Shown here: positions 42,513-51,369 of the stretch, one piece after another | Layout of the letters: each line of letters opens with the position of its first letter | How positions within the stretch are numbered: position 1 is the first letter of the stretch | Source: GWE2-42-39 sp942493345 | GTDB lineage: Bacteria > Bacteroidota > Bacteroidia > Bacteroidales > Prolixibacteraceae | Assembly (NCBI GenBank): GCA_942493345.1 | Contig: OW818695.1 | Location: forward strand, 372,001 to 436,000 | Direction: 5' to 3' | DNA: 64,000 bases | The notes under the pieces: model-generated | The model's input: only the letters and a program-made list of their open reading frames with translations | The model's database searches: none | Told to the model about the DNA's origin: nothing | Position numbers and translations under genes: made by a program

Positions 42513-44173
42513 TGGAAACAAAATTTTATCTTCCGATAAGTTCAAAATGTTTAGCTCATTATTTTGGCAATGCTTGCATAATGCCAAGCAGATACTTTTC
42601 AAATAAACCGATTGATATACAAAATAAATTTGAAGATTTTTTATTAATAACTAAATCATTAGGCACAAAGGAGACAGATTGCTGCCTTGAACTAGTTTTT
42701 ACTAAAACAGAATTGAATGAGTTAATTGATATTAAAGAAGGCTTTTTCTTGTATCAAAAGCCGCTTCCTATTTCAAGGGTTAAATCTGTTATATTTTCAG
42801 ACAAAAATCAAAAAGAACAAACAATAGTAAACATTACAATGAGTACCGCATTTGTTCCTGAAAAATTAATTCAAATCATTTCTAAGTTCGATGCAACAGA
42901 TACATCAAAACTTGAAAAACCCGAGAACATTCAGGTAACGGATTGGTCTTTATCTATAAAAAAATACAATAGCCTATTGGGCGGTTTCGCTTTATTGCGC
43001 TTAAGTGGTGAGGATTATATGAATTATTCTGAAAACTACTTCTCTTCCTTAGCCGTTTTTAACTTAACAATTGAAAGTGAACTATTAAATTCTGGTAAAT
43101 CGTTTAAGAATTTATTTAATGATAATCTGTATAAACAAATACAACCTTTATTGCAAAAAAATATCAATGATAGCGATTTAGATGAAGTTGCAAAAAAGGA
43201 AAATCAAATAATAAAGACGGATTATTTAAAAAACATTGATTTAAATGCATTGAATAATGCAACTTATATAATAGCTGTATTAAAATATTTCGGAGTAGGC
43301 GAGGAATCAAAAAAGAAAAAAATTGATGGGCTAATACTATCAAATTTTAAATCGGATATTAAAAATGACAAATCTGAATTAATTGCTCTATGTTATGGTT
43401 TGAATAGAGGTTATTCTGTTTTCAGTAACAAGTATAAATCAGGCAATATTGAAAAAAAGTTGAAATTTGAGCTAAACAGCCAGCTAGACTATTATACAAT
43501 TGAGAGTTTATTCCAGTATAGTTTTAATGAACCTAAAAGTGAAGCATTTCCATATTTAGATAGCTGGTGTCCTATATTAAAAAGGAATAACACAACTAAA
43601 AGGAAATCAGACTATCAAGTTTTGGATGTCCTTGTTACAGGAAAAAAAAAACCGAAAGTTTTTTCGCAAGAATATTTGGCAAACTTGCTTCAGCGCTTTT
43701 TTCAGAAAGAAAATGAAGGTTTATTTAAAGATGTTTTTGAAAAAATAAGAACTATTATTTACAACGACACATTAGAAGAAATAAACGATGAAATAACGTT
43801 TCGAGATGAAGAAATTAAACGTTTAAATAACGAGGTATCTAAAGTCAGCAAATTGGAAATTGAAATAGATAGATTGATAAATGAAAAACAAGCTAATACA
43901 ATAAGAAAAAAAGAATCAGTCGTTCATTATCAGCAACCATTAACGAATAAAACCATAGTAGAAGAACCTATAAAAACACCTGTAAATTTAAATACAAAAG
44001 AGTTGGTAGAACAGGTCTTGTTATACAAAGAGAAAAACAAAACAACGCTTGAAAAAGAAGCAAAAGAAAAAGGTATTATTGTTCGAAAAGGTGAGAAGTT
44101 AGACAATATAATTGTCTTGCTCATGACTTCTCCAAACAAATTATCCGATTCAGAACTTCCTTTTAAAGAGTAA
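42512..44173 (+). CDS. Unknown protein with C-terminal coiled coil and SAP-like end
   Basis: 553 residues and no family that I recognise. Residues 1-400 look like a mixed alpha/beta globular region. About 415-460 is a charged coiled coil (EEINDEITFRDEEIKRLNNE). The last 60 residues (LEKEAKEKGIIVRKGEKLDNI) resemble a SAP-like helix-extended-helix DNA-binding motif. Its start overlaps the helicase stop (TAATG), so it is very likely translated with it and acts with it. Confidence 0.75.
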   Translation: METKFYLPISSKCLAHYFGNACIMPSRYFSNKPIDIQNKFEDFLLITKSLGTKETDCCLELVFTKTELNELIDIKEGFFLYQKPLPISRVKSVIFSDKNQKEQTIVNITMSTAFVPEKLIQIISKFDATDTSKLEKPENIQVTDWSLSIKKYNSLLGGFALLRLSGEDYMNYSENYFSSLAVFNLTIESELLNSGKSFKNLFNDNLYKQIQPLLQKNINDSDLDEVAKKENQIIKTDYLKNIDLNALNNATYIIAVLKYFGVGEESKKKKIDGLILSNFKSDIKNDKSELIALCYGLNRGYSVFSNKYKSGNIEKKLKFELNSQLDYYTIESLFQYSFNEPKSEAFPYLDSWCPILKRNNTTKRKSDYQVLDVLVTGKKKPKVFSQEYLANLLQRFFQKENEGLFKDVFEKIRTIIYNDTLEEINDEITFRDEEIKRLNNEVSKVSKLEIEIDRLINEKQANTIRKKESVVHYQQPLTNKTIVEEPIKTPVNLNTKELVEQVLLYKEKNKTTLEKEAKEKGIIVRKGEKLDNIIVLLMTSPNKLSDSELPFKE

Positions 44174-44184
44174 TAATTGCAGAT

Positions 44185-45732
44185 ATGGACTTATTTGAAA
44201 AACTATTTGCAATTTCTGATTCTGCCGGTTCACTGGATTCATTCCTTATTGAAAACATGCAATCGGTTAGTGATTTTTACAACTCTGAGTATAGCAGCGT
44301 TTCAGCTTCAAAAGATTCGATTGAACGTTTTATTTTATTTAAGTCAAGTATAATTGAACAACTTGACTATAATAAAAGCTACAACAAAGCTTTTATTTCA
44401 ATTCTACTTGATTTTTGTGAAAGGTATAATTTCATTTCTGCTACTCCAAGAATTTATTCGGTTCTTGAACAAAATGAAATAAATATTGGACATCGTTTAC
44501 AAGCTGCACTATTATTTCTTTATAATATTGATAGCATTCCAACTCTTGTTGGTCGGTTTGACTTGATTTGTCAAAAACTTCAAACATCTATAGAACTTGA
44601 AGAGGATAACGATAGGAAAGCAGTTTCAACATTTTTGAACTATTTCTCAATAATAATCCGAGATACTCAACCTCATGTTCAATATGCATTAGAAGTTAAA
44701 TCAAAAATAGAATATTCTCTTTCAAACAACCTTTTCCCATTCCTTAATAGTGAGGCTATTGTCAAAGCTTTACAGATTAATTTAAATGATGCTGATGCAG
44801 CCTTTGAGCAAATTCAATCAATTATTGATTATTTGCTTGATAAAACAGGCTTCATTAAGCCTGTTTTTGAAGAAGAGGAAAGATGTTTATTGATTGAAAA
44901 TGATACAGAATACTCAAAAATTCTAAATAGTACGGCTAAAACATTTAAATCTGTACGGAAAATATCTGTAAATAAAATCAATGGAATACCGGAAAAGGAC
45001 GAAGTTTATAATTCTTTGGGGCGTGGTGTTGCAATATTAGAGAGTGAATCTCAGATGTATTCTTACATGAATAGCTTTGGAAGTTCCCACCATGCAAAAA
45101 TGCTTTCAGCATTAGATAAAATTTCATTTGATGAAATTGACAATGATTTGGAAATATTTGACTGGAGTTGTGGTCAAGGTCTTGCAAGCATGGTTTTTTA
45201 TGAATATATGGAAAACAAGGCAATTAGTTTGAATATAAAAAGTGTAACACTAATTGAGCCTTCTAATATTTGTTTGAAGCGAGCTGCATTGCATGTCAAT
45301 CACTTTGACAAAACCTGCATTATTCGGACAGTATGTAAAGACATTGATTCATTGAAAAACAATGATGTTAAAAGCAGTCAGAACAATATTAAAATTCATT
45401 TCTTTTCTAATATTTTAGACGTTGACGATTTTTCGATTACCAATCTAATTGGATTAATTGAAAATACACAAAAAGGTTTAAACTATTTTGTTTGTGTAAG
45501 CCCTTATATTACAGACACTAAAGCCGACAGAGTTGATAGCTTTAGCAGACACTTCAGTCAATTTGACACCTATGAGTTATTAGGTGAAAAAACTACTGGT
45601 GGCAGACTGGATGATGAATACTGGAATTGTAATAACAAATACAAAAATTGCATGTGTTCATCTCATCCTCACACTTGTAATGGGAAAAACAAATGGACAA
45701 GAGTAATTAGAGTATTTAAAATAGAGTTTTGA
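44185..45732 (+). CDS. Methyltransferase-like protein with long helical N-terminal region
   Basis: 515 residues. The first ~290 are helical without recognised motifs. About 305-430 reads as a Rossmann methyltransferase core: LEIFDWSCGQGLAS is a motif-I-like glycine-poor loop and VTLIEPS supplies the motif-II acidic residue. Near the C-terminus a Cys/His group, CMCSSHPHTC, may bind metal. Substrate unknown. It is last in the C3 operon, 11 bp after the previous gene. Confidence 0.7.
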   Translation: MDLFEKLFAISDSAGSLDSFLIENMQSVSDFYNSEYSSVSASKDSIERFILFKSSIIEQLDYNKSYNKAFISILLDFCERYNFISATPRIYSVLEQNEINIGHRLQAALLFLYNIDSIPTLVGRFDLICQKLQTSIELEEDNDRKAVSTFLNYFSIIIRDTQPHVQYALEVKSKIEYSLSNNLFPFLNSEAIVKALQINLNDADAAFEQIQSIIDYLLDKTGFIKPVFEEEERCLLIENDTEYSKILNSTAKTFKSVRKISVNKINGIPEKDEVYNSLGRGVAILESESQMYSYMNSFGSSHHAKMLSALDKISFDEIDNDLEIFDWSCGQGLASMVFYEYMENKAISLNIKSVTLIEPSNICLKRAALHVNHFDKTCIIRTVCKDIDSLKNNDVKSSQNNIKIHFFSNILDVDDFSITNLIGLIENTQKGLNYFVCVSPYITDTKADRVDSFSRHFSQFDTYELLGEKTTGGRLDDEYWNCNNKYKNCMCSSHPHTCNGKNKWTRVIRVFKIEF

Positions 45733-45830
45733 TTAGCCAACACACTTGCAAGCACATTGCCAAAGCCACACTAGCCAACGCTCAGTCCAACGCTTTGTCA
45801 AAGAGCTTGCAAACCCAACGCACGGTGGAC
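45732..45830. repeat. Stem-loop element D (end of C3 cargo)
   Basis: Arms are 45746-45766 and 45792-45812. GCACATTGCC on the left and GTCAAAGAGC on the right keep the GCACATT/AAAGAGC core, while the flanking stem has changed on both sides. The left flank GCCAACACAC resembles the right flank of element C (GCCAACGCAC). Confidence 0.65.
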
Positions 45831-45882
45831 AGAAACAGTATAGCAAATTGACAGAGAAATAATTGAGGACAATAAACACCTG

Positions 45883-46010
45883 GGCGGTAACATCAGCTAC
45901 CCGCAAGCTCGGCAGCAGTGGTTTTCGGTGGGCATCTTTCCGCTCGGGCGGCTTTTCGGCTTGACAGGAAATCGCCCGCAATCCGCCCCTGCGTGTAGCT
46001 TCCTACGTTA
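45883..46010 (+). repeat. attC3, type A site ending cassette C3
   Basis: GGCGGTAAC is the reverse complement of the C3 start GTTACCGCC (6.3 kb away). The left unpaired triplet is ATC. Crossover is at 46007/46008. Confidence 0.85.
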
Positions 46011-46031
46011 TGCCTTATTATAAATGCGACA

Positions 46032-46763
46032 ATGACACGACAACTGATAACATACTTGACTATACTACTCTCCGTTTGCGGACAGAATTTGCAATCGGCG
46101 AATACTGTTTTGGTTGAGAATAGAAAAGTAGCTATCGACAGTTTACAAACGTTTTCAATTACCAATGCCACCACAGACGATTTTAATAACGCTAAGAGGG
46201 CGTATATTGAGAAAACGCATTTTGACACAACAACTTATAAGAAAGTAAATGGAGTAATTAAATTGCCCGTTGAAAGAATGTGGAACCCGTTTGTAATATT
46301 CAAAGACACTTTACAAAATACAGACGAGTTAGATATTAAAGAATACCATTACTTGGGACAGTTTGAGAAAATCGGATTCTACATTGTTGGAGCTGGGTTA
46401 TATGAATATTCAGAATGCTATTTAATTGACAAAAAAACAGGTATAAAAACAACAATTTGGAATACTCCATCAATTTCACCAAACGACAAATTTATAGCCA
46501 ATTTATCAATGGAATATGGATTTGATGGAATACCAAACGGCGTTCAAATTTGGCGAGTAGATAGACACGAAAATAATCAGAGTGAACCAATCTCAATTTC
46601 AAAGTATTTGGAACTGGACCAGCAAATTTGGGTGCCTGTCGACTTTGTTTGGGAAACAGACAGGTCTCTAATTATGAAAGTTGCTGACATAGACAAATAT
46701 ATGAACGAGAATGGACGGACAAATGATAGCGACTTTTACTTTTTAAGAGTGAGAATAAAATGA
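46032..46763 (+). CDS. Exported protein of unknown function (cassette C4)
   Basis: 243 residues with an N-terminal signal-like segment (MTRQLITYLTILLSVCG). The Cys could be a lipobox, though the context is not ideal. The rest looks like a beta-rich domain with no family I recognise. It is the sole gene of an 899 bp cassette, the classical one-gene layout, and starts only 24 bp after the crossover. Confidence 0.7.
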   Translation: MTRQLITYLTILLSVCGQNLQSANTVLVENRKVAIDSLQTFSITNATTDDFNNAKRAYIEKTHFDTTTYKKVNGVIKLPVERMWNPFVIFKDTLQNTDELDIKEYHYLGQFEKIGFYIVGAGLYEYSECYLIDKKTGIKTTIWNTPSISPNDKFIANLSMEYGFDGIPNGVQIWRVDRHENNQSEPISISKYLELDQQIWVPVDFVWETDRSLIMKVADIDKYMNENGRTNDSDFYFLRVRIK

Positions 46764-46779
46764 CAACAGAAAGAATAAC

Positions 46780-46909
46780 AAGGCATAACTTCAGCTACCC
46801 GTCAAGTGCGGCAGCAGTGGTTTTCGGTGGGCATCTTTCCGCCCGGGCTGCTTTTCGGCTCGACGGGAAATCGCCCGCAATCCGCCCCTGCGTGTAGCTT
46901 CCTACGTTA
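46780..46909 (+). repeat. attC4, type A site ending cassette C4
   Basis: AAGGCATAAC is the exact 10-base reverse complement of the C4 start GTTATGCCTT. Crossover is at 46906/46907. Confidence 0.87.
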
Positions 46910-46986
46910 GCGGTCATGCTATTGGGCATCGCAATTTGAAACTTAACTTTGACAATGAAACGATTATAAACTAAAAAATAAAAACC

Positions 46987-48066
46987 ATGGACTTCAAAGA
47001 CCTAATCAAACAAATCGGTGACAGAGTTTTAAAACTTAAAGACCAAATTCATACAGAGGAAGCGACAAAGAACGCTTTCATTATGCCTTTTTTACAAGCA
47101 TTGGGTTATGATGTATTTAATCCACTCGAAGTTGTACCGGAATTTATTTCCGACATTGGCCTTAAAAAAGGAGAAAAAATCGATTACGCCATTTTCAAAG
47201 ATGGTGCTCCGACAATCTTAATTGAGTGCAAACACTGGGCGCAAAATTTAAGCATTCACGATGGACAGCTTTTACGTTACTTTCATGTTTCTAAAGCAAA
47301 ATTTGGGTTGTTGACCAACGGAATTACTTACCGTTTTTATTCAGACTTGGTTGATGCAAATAAAATGGATGAAAAACCATTTTTGGAGTTTAATATTTCA
47401 GAGATTAAAGACAACCAAATTGAAGAGCTAAAAAAGTTTCACAAAACTATATTTGACGCTGAAAGCATTGTAAACACTGCGAGTGAGTTAAAATTTATAA
47501 ATGAGTTAAAACAGCTCTTTCAGCAAGAGATAAATAATCCTTCACCAGAATTTGTAAAACATTTTGCACGTCAAGTTTACCCAAGTATTGTAACAGCCAA
47601 AGTTTTAGAGCAATTCACAATTTTGACTAAAAGATCAGTCCAGCAACACATCAGCGACTTAATCACTGAACGGCTGAAGACCGCATTGACAAAAGAAGAC
47701 GAAGCGACTAAAGAGCAAGAAGCAATTCAAGCAGAGCAGACAAAAGTTGAAGAGAGCAAAGTTGTTACTACCGAAGACGAGTTAGAAGGTTTTATGATTG
47801 TAAAAACAATTTTACGCCAAAAGATAAGCGTATCGAGGATTTCACACAGAGACGCGCAATCATATTTTGCAATCTTATTGGACGACAATAACCGCAAGAC
47901 AATTTGTCGACTTTATCTAAATGGCAGCAAGAAATATTTGGCAATTCTCGACGACCAGAAAAAGGAAATTAAAAAGGAAATATTGACACTGGACGATATT
48001 TTCAACCATTCGGAAACACTACTGAAAATTGCTGAGAGCTACGATAAATTAAAGGAAAAAGCTTGA
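46987..48066 (+). CDS. Stand-alone HsdR_N-like restriction endonuclease domain protein (cassette C5)
   Basis: 359 residues. Residues 1-150 match the N-terminal nuclease domain of type I restriction subunits: ATKNAFIMPFLQALGYDVF, then KKGEKIDYAIF and TILIECKHW, which supply the D...ExK of a PD-(D/E)xK fold. No helicase follows. The remaining 200 residues are a coiled-coil-like linker and a small C-terminal domain (SRISHRDAQSYFAILLDD). It probably cuts or nicks DNA. No methylase partner is in the cassette. Confidence 0.82.
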   Translation: MDFKDLIKQIGDRVLKLKDQIHTEEATKNAFIMPFLQALGYDVFNPLEVVPEFISDIGLKKGEKIDYAIFKDGAPTILIECKHWAQNLSIHDGQLLRYFHVSKAKFGLLTNGITYRFYSDLVDANKMDEKPFLEFNISEIKDNQIEELKKFHKTIFDAESIVNTASELKFINELKQLFQQEINNPSPEFVKHFARQVYPSIVTAKVLEQFTILTKRSVQQHISDLITERLKTALTKEDEATKEQEAIQAEQTKVEESKVVTTEDELEGFMIVKTILRQKISVSRISHRDAQSYFAILLDDNNRKTICRLYLNGSKKYLAILDDQKKEIKKEILTLDDIFNHSETLLKIAESYDKLKEKA

Positions 48067-48083
48067 CAGAAAACGAAGCACGA

Positions 48084-48212
48084 ACCGCTAACATCAGCTA
48101 CCCGCAAGCCGGGTTTCGGTGCTTCGTTGACAGGAAATTTGAATTTTGAAAAGCAGTTCTTCGTAGGCAATTTATCGGGAAGCTCCCGTCCTGCGTGTAG
48201 CTTCCTACGTTA
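48084..48212 (+). repeat. attC5, diverged type A site ending cassette C5
   Basis: ACCGCTAAC is the reverse complement of the C5 start GTTAGCGGT. The outer arms and AGCTAC/GTAGCT stem are conserved, but the interior is largely different. The 3/6 unpaired bases (ATC, TCCTAC) are kept. Crossover is at 48209/48210. Confidence 0.82.
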
Positions 48213-48267
48213 GCAGCAAGCATGAGTCGTCCTAAACAACACCCTACATAAATTAAACAGACAAAAA

Positions 48268-49020
48268 ATGAGAATTGGATTAATTGGATTTGGAAAAACA
48301 GGAAAAGCAGTTGCTAATGTGATACTGCAAAATAAAGAGTTTAGTCTTGAATGGGTTCTTAGACGGAGTTCCCTTTTAGAAAATAGGAGTGTTCCAGAGT
48401 TCTTAGGCGTGGACTCAGACGAGCCAGGACTGATATATTCAAGCTCTAAAATAAAAATGCCCGAACTTCTTGACAAACATCCAGTAGATTTTATCATTGA
48501 TTTTTCTTCAGCAACAGGTATTTATACTTATGGAGAGATTGCAGCGGAACGCCAAATTAAAATCATTTCTGCGGTTTCTCATTATGGTGAAACAGAAAGA
48601 GAATTACTAAAAAAGCTATCTGAGAACACAGTCGTGTTCTGGAGTCCAAACATAACATTAGGAGTTAATTATTTGCTTTTTGCTGCAAAGTTCTTGAAAA
48701 AGATTGCTCCTTGGGTAGATATTGAAATTATTGAAGAACATTTTAAAGGGAAAGAAGGAGTGTCTGGTACTGCAATAAAAATTGCGGAAGCATTAGACTT
48801 AGAAAAGTCAGACATAAACTCTGTGAGAGCGGGAGGGATTGTAGGCAAACACGAAATAATTTTTGGTTTTCCTTATCAAACTGTTCGACTTATTCACGAA
48901 TCTATTTCGAGAGAGGCTTTCGGAAATGGAGTTCTATTTGTAGCGGAGAATTTAAATAACAAAAAAAATGGGTTATACAATTTTGAGGATATTTTATTAC
49001 CTTATTTTGCTGCTGAATAA
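48268..49020 (+). CDS. DapB-like reductase, second copy (cassette C6)
   Basis: Identical 250-residue protein to 24428-25180: Rossmann IGLIGFGKTGKAV, active-site EEHFKGKEG with one of the two usual His replaced by Phe, and RAGGIVGKHEIIFG. Here it sits in mid-array, preceded by attC5, so its expression context differs from the copy at the attI end. Confidence 0.8.
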   Translation: MRIGLIGFGKTGKAVANVILQNKEFSLEWVLRRSSLLENRSVPEFLGVDSDEPGLIYSSSKIKMPELLDKHPVDFIIDFSSATGIYTYGEIAAERQIKIISAVSHYGETERELLKKLSENTVVFWSPNITLGVNYLLFAAKFLKKIAPWVDIEIIEEHFKGKEGVSGTAIKIAEALDLEKSDINSVRAGGIVGKHEIIFGFPYQTVRLIHESISREAFGNGVLFVAENLNNKKNGLYNFEDILLPYFAAE

Positions 49021-49028
49021 AGACGAAT

Positions 49029-50210
49029 ATGAGCACTGCTATCATAATAACAATCTGTTTATTATTGCTTTTTGCATATCTTTTTGACGTTAGTTCGTCA
49101 AAGACAAAAATTCCATCTGTAATTTTATTGTTATTATTGGGTTGGGGTGTAAAACAAACTGCAATTTTCTTTGAAATTTCTATTCCAAATTTAACACCTA
49201 TACTACCCATTTTAGGTACAATAGGGTTAATTTTAATTGTATTAGAAGGTTCTTTAGAATTGGAATTGAATAAATCTAAATTGACAATTATTGGAAAATC
49301 TTCTTTGATGGCAATCTTTCAAATGCTTCTAATAAGCTTTTGTTTAGCGTACTCTTTTTCTTATTTTGGAGGTTCAACATTTAAAAGTGGATTAATTAAC
49401 GCAATACCATTAGCAATTATTAGTAGTGCAATAGCTATTCCAAGTGCTAAAAATTTAATTGCACGTAATAAAGAATTCATTACTTACGAGAGTAGTTTAT
49501 CTGATATTTTCGGTGTGATATTCTTCAATTATATTACTTTAAACGACAATTTAAACACTGGAACATTTGGCATTTTCTTACTACAAATACTTTTAATAAT
49601 TTTAGTTTCCTTTGTTTCCACTTTATGTCTTGCCTTTTTATTAAGCAAAATCAAACACCATATTAAATTTACTCCTATTATTTTGCTTGTCATTTTAATA
49701 TACTCTATTTCAAAAATATACCACCTGCCCTCTTTGATCTTTATTTTGATATTTGGTTTATTTATTGGAAATATTGATGAATTAAAACGATTTAAAATTA
49801 TAGCAAAACTTAAACCCGAAATTTTAAATTTGGAAGTACAGAAATTTAAAGAAATAACAACAGAGATAACATTTATGATACGAGCTCTATTTTTCTTGCT
49901 TTTTGGCTATTTGATTGAAACGGCTGAATTATTAAATACCGACACTGTTATTTGGGCAGTAATTATAACAGCAAGTATTTTTTCAATTAGAACCTTGTTG
50001 TTAAAAATATTCAAGTTGCCACAAAGTCCGCTTCTTTTTATTGCTCCTCGTGGACTAATAACCATACTTCTGTTCTTGAGTATTCCTGCCAGTCAATACT
50101 TAGAGATAGCCAATAAATCCTTAATTCTTCAAGTTATTATTTTGACAGCATTAGTGATGATGTTCGGCTTAGTGAAACATAAAAACAAAGAAAAAATTGA
50201 AATTATATAG
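49029..50210 (+). CDS. Cation:proton antiporter, second copy (cassette C6)
   Basis: Identical 393-residue protein to 25189-26370, about 12 membrane segments, CPA1-like. It keeps the 8 bp spacing to the reductase gene. Confidence 0.82.
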   Translation: MSTAIIITICLLLLFAYLFDVSSSKTKIPSVILLLLLGWGVKQTAIFFEISIPNLTPILPILGTIGLILIVLEGSLELELNKSKLTIIGKSSLMAIFQMLLISFCLAYSFSYFGGSTFKSGLINAIPLAIISSAIAIPSAKNLIARNKEFITYESSLSDIFGVIFFNYITLNDNLNTGTFGIFLLQILLIILVSFVSTLCLAFLLSKIKHHIKFTPIILLVILIYSISKIYHLPSLIFILIFGLFIGNIDELKRFKIIAKLKPEILNLEVQKFKEITTEITFMIRALFFLLFGYLIETAELLNTDTVIWAVIITASIFSIRTLLLKIFKLPQSPLLFIAPRGLITILLFLSIPASQYLEIANKSLILQVIILTALVMMFGLVKHKNKEKIEII

Positions 50211-50217
50211 AATGCCA

Positions 50218-50348
50218 GCTGCTAACAAAAACTATATGTCAATTGCCGTTTCCGTGCTGACAACAAGCCGCATAGCCCGCAACAGCGGCGGTGCGGCTCG
50301 ACAGGAAAGCAACCCGCAGTCGGCAACTGCATATAGTTCCGTCCGTTA
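50218..50348 (+). repeat. attC6, type B site ending cassette C6
   Basis: Identical to attC1. GCTGCTAAC is the reverse complement of the C6 start GTTAGCAGC. Crossover is at 50345/50346. Confidence 0.87.
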
Positions 50349-50416
50349 GCGGTAAGTGTAGATGCTCCGTGGATAGTGTATTATAATTTGACACTTTGAC
50401 CTAATTTGACATATTT

Positions 50417-50854
50417 ATGGCTAAAAATCATTCATACAACCTGACACAAACTTCTCGTATTAAACAGGCTTTAATGTTTGACCACATAAACGAATGGTGT
50501 ATAAGGTCATATCTAAATGACTGTGACAAAGACCCAACTCCATCAAACATAGAATCATATTTTTATAATAAAGATGGGACACACGGTTTAGAAACAGAAC
50601 TTATTTTAAGACTAATGATTCATCAGGGTTATCTGATTCAAATAATAAATAAATATGATCCAGAAATTGTTGACTCTTTTGATTATACAAACAAGGGACT
50701 GGCTCTTTATTTCAATGGCGGAATGGCGGCTAAAATAAAAGCGAAAGGCCGTAAGAAATGGCTGATAATATTAGCGCAGATAGCAACATCAATAGCTGGA
50801 CTTTTCTATCTGTTAGAAATTCTAAAGGAGTTGCATAAAATGATGTGCCATTAA
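50417..50854 (+). CDS. Hypothetical protein with C-terminal membrane segment (cassette C7)
   Basis: 145 residues. The N-terminal ~110 are polar and unrecognised. The C-terminus is a basic stretch then one membrane helix (WLIILAQIATSIAGLFYLLEIL). It is the first gene of cassette C7. A 74-residue minus-strand frame overlaps its last third; I prefer this one because of its ordered basic-then-hydrophobic end. Confidence 0.6.
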   Translation: MAKNHSYNLTQTSRIKQALMFDHINEWCIRSYLNDCDKDPTPSNIESYFYNKDGTHGLETELILRLMIHQGYLIQIINKYDPEIVDSFDYTNKGLALYFNGGMAAKIKAKGRKKWLIILAQIATSIAGLFYLLEILKELHKMMCH

Positions 50855-50954
50855 TTCTGTACCCAACGTATTCATAAATAACGAACATAAAGTCTATCGC
50901 AAAATTCATTGCAATAACAATAGAAACAATTATAAATAAATACACAAAAAACAT
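50730..50954 (-). CDS. Possible small two-segment membrane protein (doubtful)
   Basis: A 74-residue frame with two hydrophobic segments, divergent from the DUF2158 gene by 27 bp and overlapping the plus-strand gene 50417-50854 antisense by 125 bp. Antisense of a membrane helix often looks hydrophobic, so this may be a shadow. It is kept because it fits the alternating-strand pattern of C7. Confidence 0.25.
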   Translation of the reverse strand: MFFVYLFIIVSIVIAMNFAIDFMFVIYEYVGYRINGTSFYATPLEFLTDRKVQLLMLLSALILSAISYGLSLLF

Positions 50955-50981
50955 TTATTCTAACCTTTAAAACTTAAAATC

Positions 50982-51176
50982 ATGGAACAACTATTCAAAA
51001 TCGGTGACGTCGTGACACTTAAAAGCGGTGGCGAGAAAATGACCATCGTAAATGATAAAATTGGTATTGATCTAACACTAGGTAGCGGATTTAATGACAA
51101 ATACGAGTGTTCTTGGTTCGAAAATAATAAACTTAAATTCGACGACTTTCCACAAGAGGCATTAATCAAAATCTAA
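50982..51176 (+). CDS. DUF2158 family small protein (YodC-like)
   Basis: 64 residues: FKIGDVVTLKSGGEKMTIV at the N-terminus and CSWFENNKLKFDDFPQEALI at the C-terminus, the two conserved blocks of DUF2158. It is a small beta-barrel-like fold of unknown function. Its leader TTTAAAACTTAAAATCATG is nearly repeated ahead of the gene at 51370. Confidence 0.85.
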   Translation: MEQLFKIGDVVTLKSGGEKMTIVNDKIGIDLTLGSGFNDKYECSWFENNKLKFDDFPQEALIKI

Positions 51177-51322
51177 GACCTAACAATATTCTTTATCTCG
51201 TTATACAAATCTACCGTTTGTGCAATAGCAACACTTACGTGGACTCTTTTTTTTATAATGTTGTGTATCGCAAATTTATGTAGAACCAATATTATTTTAT
51301 TCTCTGTATTCGTCGTTGACAT
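51173..51322 (-). CDS. Small hypothetical protein (49 residues)
   Basis: Begins MSTTNTENKIILVLHKFAIH and ends NEIKNIVRS; moderately basic, with no family recognised. Its stop overlaps that of the convergent DUF2158 gene by four bases. The start context CGGCAAAATGTC is shared with the minus-strand gene at 51664-51882, which supports both being real. Confidence 0.4.
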   Translation of the reverse strand: MSTTNTENKIILVLHKFAIHNIIKKRVHVSVAIAQTVDLYNEIKNIVRS

Positions 51323-51369
51323 TTTGCCGATAAATTAAAATTTATAAAAAATATTTAAAACTTAAAACC

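Larger units (their letters stand above)
48210..50345 (+). repeat. Cassette C6, apparently identical copy of C1
   Basis: 2136 bp, the same length as 24370-26505. Both proteins and all inspected DNA lines are identical, including the type B attC. Identity starts at the G of the crossover on the left and ends at GTTAG on the right, where the next cassettes diverge. Confidence 0.9.

Noticed and set aside
24370..50345. C1/C6 duplication as an insertion sequence or composite transposon
   Set aside because: There is no transposase and no terminal inverted repeats or target duplications of transposon type; ends fall at attC crossovers.
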